NCBI GenBank assembly: GCA_032358165.1
Contig: JAALGY010000041.1
Location: 1,798,001 to 1,862,000 of the forward strand
Reading direction: 5' to 3'
DNA from: Diplosphaera chodatii
Taxonomy: Eukaryota; Chlorophyta; Trebouxiophyceae; Prasiolales; Stichococcaceae
DNA: 64,000 nt
Shown: positions 60,296 through 64,000 of the stretch, in pieces
Layout of the letters: each line of letters begins with the position of its first letter
How positions within the stretch are numbered: position 1 is the stretch's first letter
Notes under the pieces: generated by a model
Told to the model about the DNA's origin: nothing
Database searches by the model: none
What the model saw: the letters and a program-made list of their open reading frames with translations, nothing else
Translations under genes and position numbers: made by a program

Positions 60296-61708
60296 CTACA
60301 CCACGGCATCGCGGGACAGGTGGCCCTGCGCATGCGTCTGTGCTGCATTGCGCAGGTCGTCGGCCTCGCCACCCGCCTCAAACAGCGCTGCAGCGCCCAT
60401 GCCGCTGCCGATGCACATGGACACGATGCCGAAGCGGGCGGCCTTGCCGCGGCGCGCCATCTCGTGCAGCAGCGTGGCCGTCGCTCGCGCCCCTGTGGCA
60501 CCCAGCGGATGGCCCATTGCGATGGCACCGCCGTTGGGGTTCACCTTGGCTGGGTCCAGGTCCAGCATGTCACAGCAGTAGGTCGCCTGTGACGCAAATG
60601 CCTCGTTCAGCTCGAAGACATCCACATCCTCCATGGAGATGCCGCCGCGGCGCACCACATCAGGAATGGCCACTGATGGCCCGATACCCATGATCTCTGG
60701 TGGCACGCCGACGGCGGAGAAGCCCCGCCAGATGCCCAAGATGGGCAGCCCGCGCCGCTGCGCCTCCCGCCGCGTCATCAGCAGCGAGGCCGCTGCGCCA
60801 TCGCTCACCTGGGAGGAGTTGCCGGCTGTGGTGGAGCCGTCCTTCTTGAACACGGGGCGCAGCTTGCCAAGGCTGGCGGCGGTGGTGCCCGGCCGCACGC
60901 CATCATCCTTGCTGATGACCACATCATGCTCCTCCCCCGACTTGGGGTCCTTGAGCTTGGTCGCCACCGGCACGATCTCGCGGTCGAACTTGCCGGCCTG
61001 CTGCGCCGCAGCCATGCGGGCGTGCGACTGAGCGGCAAACTTGTCCTGCGTCTCGCGCGACACGCCATACTTGGCTGCCACATTCTCTGATGTCATGCCC
61101 ATGGGCAGCAGGCAGTTGCCGGCGGCGGGGCAGGTCTCAATCTTGGGGTTGACGCCGCCCTCCCACGCCATCGGGTTGATGGACATCGTCTCCACGCCCG
61201 CGCCGATGCCGATGGTGTAGTACCCTGCCTGGATGGCCGCCGCGACATCCGCAATGGCCTGCAGCCCCGACGAGCACTGCCTGTTGACCGTGCGCACGGG
61301 CACGGACTCTGGGAAGCCGGCCAGGAACATGGCGATGCGGCTCTCGTTGGCGCGCTGGGAGCTGGGGCCCAGCACGCTGCCCACCACGATATCGCCCACC
61401 GCCTGCGGCTCGACACCAGTCTGCTGCAGAGTCGCCTTCAGCACTGTTGCTAGCAGGTCGTCAGCTGGGGTGTCCTTCAATCCGCCGCGCTTCGCCTTGC
61501 AGATGGGGGTCCGCAGCGAGGACACGATGACCACATCATCCTGTGAGGATGCCCGGCGCGCATACGGCGCTGAGTCGCCCGCCGACGTGGGGTTGAGCTG
61601 CAGGTGGGACATGGCCTCGCTAGACTGCTCCATGCCGGGACGTAGGTGGTTCAGCAGCACACGCTGGCGGTTGGCGGCTCTGCCAACGGAGTTGCTGGAG
61701 TCCATCAC
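60296..61708 (-). CDS. KAT2: Peroxisomal 3-ketoacyl-CoA thiolase (KAT2 type)
   Basis: This enzyme performs the last step of fatty-acid beta-oxidation, thiolytic cleavage of 3-ketoacyl-CoA. A single uninterrupted frame of 470 codons starts MMDSSNSVGRAANRQRVLLN. The run RQRVLLNHL at residues 14-22 is a classic PTS2 peroxisome signal, nearly as in the plant enzyme. Catalytic residues are all present: Cys in TVNRQCSSGLQAIADVAAA, NEAFASQ, His in AMGHPLGATGARATATLLHE, and the second Cys in SMCIGSGMGAAALFEAGGEA. Other blocks are DVVIVSSLRTPICKAKRGGL, INPMAWEGGVNP and TTAGNSSQVSDGAAASLLMT. It has no intron, unlike every other complete gene here. The tail after FEAGG is short and variable. Confidence 0.95.
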   Translation of the reverse strand: MMDSSNSVGRAANRQRVLLNHLRPGMEQSSEAMSHLQLNPTSAGDSAPYARRASSQDDVVIVSSLRTPICKAKRGGLKDTPADDLLATVLKATLQQTGVEPQAVGDIVVGSVLGPSSQRANESRIAMFLAGFPESVPVRTVNRQCSSGLQAIADVAAAIQAGYYTIGIGAGVETMSINPMAWEGGVNPKIETCPAAGNCLLPMGMTSENVAAKYGVSRETQDKFAAQSHARMAAAQQAGKFDREIVPVATKLKDPKSGEEHDVVISKDDGVRPGTTAASLGKLRPVFKKDGSTTAGNSSQVSDGAAASLLMTRREAQRRGLPILGIWRGFSAVGVPPEIMGIGPSVAIPDVVRRGGISMEDVDVFELNEAFASQATYCCDMLDLDPAKVNPNGGAIAMGHPLGATGARATATLLHEMARRGKAARFGIVSMCIGSGMGAAALFEAGGEADDLRNAAQTHAQGHLSRDAVV

Positions 61709-62076
61709 AACAGGAAAGGGTGCTGTGAAACCACTGACCAGCCTGACGCAAGCTGCGCTGTGTCACAATAGACGAACTTGCTGCACAGATGAAGTGGTAC
61801 AGCTGTAATTGTTCTGGAATGTGAATAACACCAAGCGTAATTGGGTCGTCAGCCGGCGAGGTGCCTCGTCAGCACGCTAGAAGTAGTAGAGGCACCCTGC
61901 AGCGTGTGCGGATGCAGGCATGAAGCGGCCAACGCACGGCCTTCGTTATGCATGCTGTCGTGTCTGACAGCACGTCACAGCAAAGCGCTCGTCGTTCGCT
62001 TGCTAGTGGCCATCCGCCCGTGATGGGTCTGACTCCGTTCAAGCAGCCTTAGCTTGGCGCTGCGGCTGACCAATCC
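61709..62076. other. Divergent intergenic region, KAT2/RRP7
   Basis: These 368 nt between two divergent start codons presumably hold both promoters. I see no clear TATA box or repeat. Confidence 0.45.
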
Positions 62077-63439
62077 ATGGTCAGCCCCTTTGTGGACTAC
62101 CAGACGCTGGAGGTCAGGTTTCAGGCGGCATTGCCGTTCGCGAAGCACCTGTCCCTCAAACCGCACAGCAGCCGCAAGGACGATCTGCCGGCGGGGCGCA
62201 CCCTGTTTGTCGCCGGCATTCCCCTGACCGTTTCCGCAAACGACCTGGTGGAGCTTTTCTCCGCCTTCGGCAACGTCAGCAGCCTAGCTGTGCACCCCTC
62301 GAAGGTGGGATGACTTGCTAGTCATCCATGAGTCTGTCACCTCTCACTTGCAATGCGCCGGCTGCCGCCGCAACGCATGGTGCGTCTGCATTGTACGTAG
62401 TACAGCTGCTCATTTTGACAGTTTCTGGCGGCGACCTGACACCGGAAGTGCTCGCGTCTCTGCAGACCACCTGCATCCTGGTGTTCGAAGAAGAGCCAGC
62501 TTGCAAGGCAGCGCTCACGGCGGCGGCCGGCAATACCGTGTTGGAGCTGACGCCAGCTGAGCCGGAGGGCCCCATCGGCCTGAAGTCCTGGGTCACAGCA
62601 CACAAGGTGGGCACGTTACTCCGGCAAGATGAGTCCAATTTGGACCATATAGCTGCGCCAGTCGATGCCACTGGCTACACTAGGTGGGTGACATTGTTTG
62701 CGGCAGGAAGCACAAAGTACATGGCTTCACCTACAGCCAGGTTGCCATGGTCTGCAAGGACAGGATGTGCGCATGCAGGCTCGCTTCCCAGGCAACCAGG
62801 TGCTGCAGCGGGAGCTGGACAGCTGGGTGGCAGAGCACGAAGCAGCCGCAGAGCGGAAGCGCAAGGCTGCTGAGGCTGTGGCAGAGGATGGCTGGACGGT
62901 TGTCAAGCGCTCGAGGGTACACCTTCGCCTGGCATGCATCTGTCTGCCTTGATCTGGCAAAGCTTCAGCTCCAGTGGCATGCAATAGCGTCAGTGAATGG
63001 TCAATGACATCATCAAAGAGTCCAAGAGTCCAAGAGTCCAAGTGTGTGAGTGCTGCTTCTCATGCGGTGCATCAGGGGCGGCACAAGACCACAGATGAGG
63101 ACGGCACAGCAGTGGGCGGCGTGGCCGCTGCTGCAGCAGCAGACATCGGTGCCCGTGCCAAGCCGCAGGTGAAAGCGACAGCATGCCTCACCAAGTACAG
63201 CGTGCGCACCCATGATGCACGCCCATGTACGGTACAGGACAAGCTGGATTCAGATAGTGCCAAGACGCTATGTGCAGTTATAAACTGCGAAACATATACT
63301 GCAGGCGCCTTCCAACTTCTACCGGTTTCAGCAGCGTGAGCGGCGGCGTGATGAGCTGTTTGCACTTCGAGAGCAGTTTGAGGCAGATAAACGGAAAATT
63401 CAGGAGCTGAAAGCTATGCGGCGCTTCAGGCCAATGTAG
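62077..63439 (+). CDS. RRP7: RRP7 ribosomal RNA-processing protein
   Basis: RRP7 belongs to the UTP-C/CK2 module of the small-subunit processome in the nucleolus. The first exon (ATG at 62077) carries RTLFVAGIPLTVSANDLVEL followed by FSAFGNVSSLAVHPSK, the RNP-2 and following part of an RRM. Next come ILVFEEEPACKAALTAAAGN (RRM end) and WVTAHK, then VLQRELDSWVAEHEAAAERK followed by EAVAEDGWTVVKRSR, the typical acidic helix leading to the GWTVV motif. A further exon is GRHKTTDEDGTAVGGVAA. The last exon, NFYRFQQRERRRDELFALRE then QFEADKRKIQELKAMRRFRP and M, is the hallmark RRP7 C-terminus, with the stop at 63437. An intron holds a short (GAGTCCAA)n run near 63018-63042. Confidence 0.88.
63018..63042 (+). 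repeat. Octanucleotide tandem repeat in an RRP7 intron
   Basis: Three copies of GAGTCCAA in tandem, within an apparent intron between the GWTVV exon and the next coding exon. Confidence 0.7.
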
Positions 63440-63766
63440 CATGAGAGAGTGGTATGTTTCCGGGGCTCAGGAGGCTGTAACTGTTGTGGTTTTGACCGGT
63501 GTGTTGGACTGCTGCACTAGCTCGCATACTACATCTCAGCTCAACCCTAGATAACCTTCAAGGAGGGAACGCTCCAGCAACATCACCTGATCTGCATCAG
63601 GCTCTCGAACGTTGATGGAAGTTATGACTCAGCTAGCAGTCTACACAAACCCAGCAAGCCAAAAGTGCAGGCCAGCAACATCTCAGGCCCATAATGAGTC
63701 CAGGCCTGCTGATGCGCTGCCCTGCTTGCGCCCTTTGTTCGGTCAGCAAAACTGGTGTGTGCTTCC
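63440..63766. other. Gene-free convergent 3-prime region
   Basis: This lies between the RRP7 stop and the stop of the partial gene at the right edge. I see nothing recognisable. Confidence 0.45.
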
Positions 63767-64000
63767 TCATGCCGTCGAACCGGGGATGAGCTGCTCCATC
63801 CTGTCCTGCTCCATTTGGTCCAGCATTATCTTCCCTGCAGCATGGGAGGCGGAGCACCCATCCTCAGCACTGGCACTGAGCTCGGCAAGCGAGAGCCAGA
63901 CACGCTCTGGCCTGACCACGACGCTTTCTGCCCAGGGACTCACGTCGGCGCAGGCGGGACGCCACGAAGAAGGACATCTCCAGCGCCTGCTCCGCATTGA
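63767..64000 (-). CDS. C-terminal end of an unknown gene, cut by the right edge
   Basis: Two minus-strand exons keep one frame. The exon at 64000 to about 63945 reads AEQALEMSFFVASRLRR and ends at a GTGAGTCC donor. After CTGCAG (about 63838) the next exon reads KIMLDQMEQDRMEQLIPGST followed by Ala, with the stop at 63767. The 5-prime part is outside the window. It is a charged helical C-terminus; I do not recognise the family. It is convergent with RRP7. Confidence 0.45.
   Translation of the reverse strand, partial: SMRSRRWRCPSSWRPACADVSPWAESVVVRPERVWLSLAELSASAEDGCSASHAAGKIMLDQMEQDRMEQLIPGSTA

Noticed and set aside
1..64000. tRNA, rRNA, CRISPR, insertion-sequence or retrotransposon features
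   Set aside because: No cloverleaf-like gene, repeat array, transposase or reverse-transcriptase motif was seen in any frame. A tRNAscan or RepeatMasker run would be decisive.

Overview
The window is nuclear DNA from a green alga, most likely a trebouxiophyte or other core chlorophyte; I infer this and cannot name the species. The evidence is a GC-rich sequence, genes cut into short exons by many small introns (donors GTGAGT, GTGCGC or GTACGT; acceptors mostly TGCAG), plant-type protein families and a plant/algal telomere-type motif (TTTAGGG). I see no tRNA, rRNA, CRISPR array, insertion sequence or intact transposon. All gene spans are spliced models read by eye. Ends fixed by a stop codon are firm. 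Several starts and inner exons are not.

Layout, left to right: a partial minus-strand gene at the left edge; DDB2 (592-4351, +); a bacterial-type 8-oxoguanine deaminase/amidohydrolase (4901-8139, +) with two tandem alternative copies of one exon; a small unknown gene (8522-9226, -); an F-box/beta-propeller protein (9857-11811, +); a GNAT acetyltransferase (11850-12861, -); RimM (about 13373-14882, +); a plant-conserved WD40-like protein (15243 to about 18412, -); a multipass membrane protein (19076-21909, -); TGS1 (22551-24695, +); a long IBTK-like ankyrin/RCC1/BTB gene (24960-32535, -); a Qa-SNARE syntaxin (33284-35088, +); a very long coiled-coil/low-complexity protein (35571 to about 41440, -); a coiled-coil protein with a cysteine-rich tail (41919-43540, +); RNA polymerase subunit RPB9 (43741-44616, -); a PP2C phosphatase (45327-47468, -); PNO1/DIM2 (47870-49457, -); a glycosyltransferase (50105-52832, +); glyoxalase II (52934-55013, -); a GATA zinc-finger protein (55573-59402, +); an intronless peroxisomal 3-ketoacyl-CoA thiolase (60296-61708, -); RRP7 (62077-63439, +); and the C-terminal end of one more gene (63767-64000, -).

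Most genes are housekeeping. Ribosome and RNA biogenesis (PNO1, RRP7, RimM, TGS1, RPB9) is well represented, and DDB2 (UV damage recognition) lies next to an enzyme whose bacterial relatives deaminate 8-oxoguanine. Neighbouring genes often sit head to head or tail to tail with little space between them. There is no operon logic.

The most striking observation is the pair of 64-nt homologous exons in the deaminase gene (6278-6341 and 6366-6429). Each is a complete alternative for the same protein segment. They are separated by only 24 nt, and using both or neither breaks the reading frame, so the locus has the layout of mutually exclusive splicing. A second is a 32-nt motif repeated in inverted orientation at 55138-55169 and 55487-55518, on either side of a TTTAGGG tract, so that glyoxalase II and the GATA gene carry the same element in the same orientation ahead of their start codons.
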